15,705 nt of DNA from Candidatus Omnitrophota bacterium (lineage in GTDB: Bacteria; Hinthialibacterota; Hinthialibacteria; Hinthialibacterales; JAKPRU01), in NCBI GenBank assembly GCA_029557025.1, contig JAKPRU010000755.1, forward strand, positions 1 through 15,705. Direction: 5' to 3'. The number at the start of each line of letters is the position of its first letter. Within the stretch, counting starts at the first letter, position 1. The translations under genes and the position numbers were made by a program. The notes under the pieces are model-generated. The model was not told the DNA's origin, did not search any database, and was given only the letters and a program-made list of their open reading frames with translations. This document shows positions 14,431 through 15,705 of the stretch, piece by piece.

Positions 14431-15705
14431 TTACCCGATCCGAACTCTTCCACTCTTCCAGCTCATCAAGCCGCCGATAATGAAGAGCGTTAATCCGAAA
14501 AACAGGTCCAGCCCGATAGACATCGCGCCCGAGATCCACGGAAGAATCCCCAACAGCATCAATCCGATTAACAGGATGCATACCCCCACAACAAAGAATG
14601 GGGACAGAATCTCACGGCCTTCGCCGACCTTGATGTGATCTTCCTCCAATTCCCCGATGGGGGTCTCCAATCGTTTCCGAAAGGATTCGACCCGCGCGCG
14701 ATCTTCCGCGCTCATCGGCTTGAGCATACTCACGACCATCATGACTACAAAAGTAACCAAGGCATTGCACGCGAACAGAACGACCTCCATTTTCAAACGA
14801 AGGCCTGCAATCAACAGCTCGTCCTTATCGGGATTCCAGATCATTCCCCAGATCGGAGTGTCCTGCCCTTTCGGCAGCCAAAAATAGAACCGGAGGAACA
14901 GGTACAGACCGACTCCAAACCCGCAGAGGAATCCCGCAATCGCCCCGAGATTGGTCACTCTCTTGGACAGCAGCCCCAGGATCATCGGAACGGCTACCGG
15001 CGCCGTCGCAATCCCAAACAGCGTTACCATCGTTCGGAACAGGCCCTCGCCCGTTCCGCGCAACATGATAAACGCGACGCCAAGCGCAACGATACCCACA
15101 AGCAGAGTCATAATGCGTCCTACGAATACGAGTTCTTTCTGCGAGGCATTGGGACGGACAAGCCGACGGTAGACATCGTTTGTCAATACGCTGGCGCAGG
15201 CGTTGTAATCGCCGCTCAAAGTAGACATTGTCGCGGAAAACATCGCGGCTGCCATCAGCCCCAACATGCCGGCCGGAAGGAGAAAAGCGCACAGGCGGGG
15301 ATAGACTTCTTTCGGAACGATATCCGGCAGAAAATGCGTGGCCGCCATCGCGGGGATGAACATCAATGGCGGACTGATGATATTCAGAACCACGACACAC
15401 CAGCCGGTCTTGAGGGCCTCTTTCTCATCCCGCACACAGTAATACCGTTGAATCAGCGGCCACTTGACGCTGCTCCAGGCGAGGCAATACAGCACGGCAA
15501 GCAACCCGACATAAATCCAGTTATATTCTTCATTGACAATCTGGTGGAAACTTTCCGTCTGGACAAGCACGTCCCATCCGCCGGCTTTATTGATCGCTAA
15601 CGGCAACAGAACAAAAATGGCGACGGCCATCACCACAAACTGCACAAAATCTGTGACGGTTACCGCCCACAGGCCACCCATGAACGTGTACGCCAGCATG
15701 ATCAC
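14431..15705 (-). CDS. Sodium:solute symporter family protein, 5' end outside the window
   Basis: The last 424 residues of a polytopic SSS/SLC5-type transporter are visible; the start lies beyond base 15705. The visible part has about nine or ten membrane segments. Family features include MGGLWAVTVTDFVQF near the left edge, the inter-helix YYCVRDEKEALK segment and SATMSTLSGDYNACAS (157-172), which lies in the helix that carries the conserved Ser/Thr sodium ligands in characterised SSS proteins. VLTNDVYRRL (173-182) follows it, like the common LTxDIY. Substrate cannot be predicted, although sugar-like SSS members are common in these genomes. Translation ends 85 bases before pgi on the same strand, with the hairpin between them. 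The C-terminal 120 residues include a charged cytosolic loop (ELEEDHIKVGEGREI), then two hydrophobic segments. Confidence 0.9.
   Translation of the reverse strand: MIMLAYTFMGGLWAVTVTDFVQFVVMAVAIFVLLPLAINKAGGWDVLVQTESFHQIVNEEYNWIYVGLLAVLYCLAWSSVKWPLIQRYYCVRDEKEALKTGWCVVVLNIISPPLMFIPAMAATHFLPDIVPKEVYPRLCAFLLPAGMLGLMAAAMFSATMSTLSGDYNACASVLTNDVYRRLVRPNASQKELVFVGRIMTLLVGIVALGVAFIMLRGTGEGLFRTMVTLFGIATAPVAVPMILGLLSKRVTNLGAIAGFLCGFGVGLYLFLRFYFWLPKGQDTPIWGMIWNPDKDELLIAGLRLKMEVVLFACNALVTFVVMMVVSMLKPMSAEDRARVESFRKRLETPIGELEEDHIKVGEGREILSPFFVVGVCILLIGLMLLGILPWISGAMSIGLDLFFGLTLFIIGGLMSWKSGRVRIG

Noticed and set aside
14635..15600. 321-residue + strand frame opposite the symporter
   Set aside because: Its composition (His, Gln, Arg rich) is what the reverse of hydrophobic codons gives. 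The - strand frame has the clear SSS motifs.

Overview
The window looks like chromosomal DNA from an uncultivated or environmental Gram-negative-type bacterium. Tat-exported Gfo/Idh/MocA oxidoreductases, a ThuA-like lipoprotein, UroD-fold methyltransferase-like proteins and a sodium:solute symporter together are typical of Planctomycetota, Verrucomicrobiota, Lentisphaerota, Hydrogenedentota and Sumerlaeota. This is an inference from gene content only, and no single gene fixes the phylum. Base composition looks even, and I see no transposase, integrase, tRNA, rRNA, CRISPR array or phage gene.

Layout. Bases 1-5701 are read on the + strand: the 3' part of a TPR-repeat gene, a membrane-anchored von Willebrand A (VWA) protein 3 bases later, a Tat-signal Gfo/Idh/MocA oxidoreductase, a ThuA-domain lipoprotein, and a DUF2007 plus zinc-ribbon membrane protein whose reading frame is broken. 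This block converges, with only 15 bases between, on a - strand block (5717-9396) that is transcribed as a second Tat-signal Gfo/Idh/MocA oxidoreductase, then a UroD-like protein, then a second UroD-like protein. Upstream of that block is a - strand GT-C type membrane glycosyltransferase (9561-11160), which needs a frameshift at a run of six A/T to be read whole. It is divergent from a + strand pair: phosphatidylserine synthase and a four-base-overlapping double zinc-ribbon protein (11438-12552). The right end is a - strand pair: a sodium:solute symporter, cut by the window edge, followed by glucose-6-phosphate isomerase (12723-15705).

How the parts may work together (inference). The two oxidoreductase clusters, the ThuA lipoprotein, the symporter and Pgi all fit sugar or sugar-derivative uptake and conversion, with the oxidoreductases and ThuA acting outside the cytoplasmic membrane and the UroD-like proteins inside. 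The TPR-VWA pair, the glycosyltransferase and PssA are envelope functions. The observations most worth checking are two independent reading-frame breaks (near 5393 and 11040-11045), the oxidoreductase/double-UroD cluster, a GC-rich REP-like hairpin upstream of pgi, and a Lys in place of the signature Arg in the PssA active-site motif. I see no clear evidence of a wholly new system.
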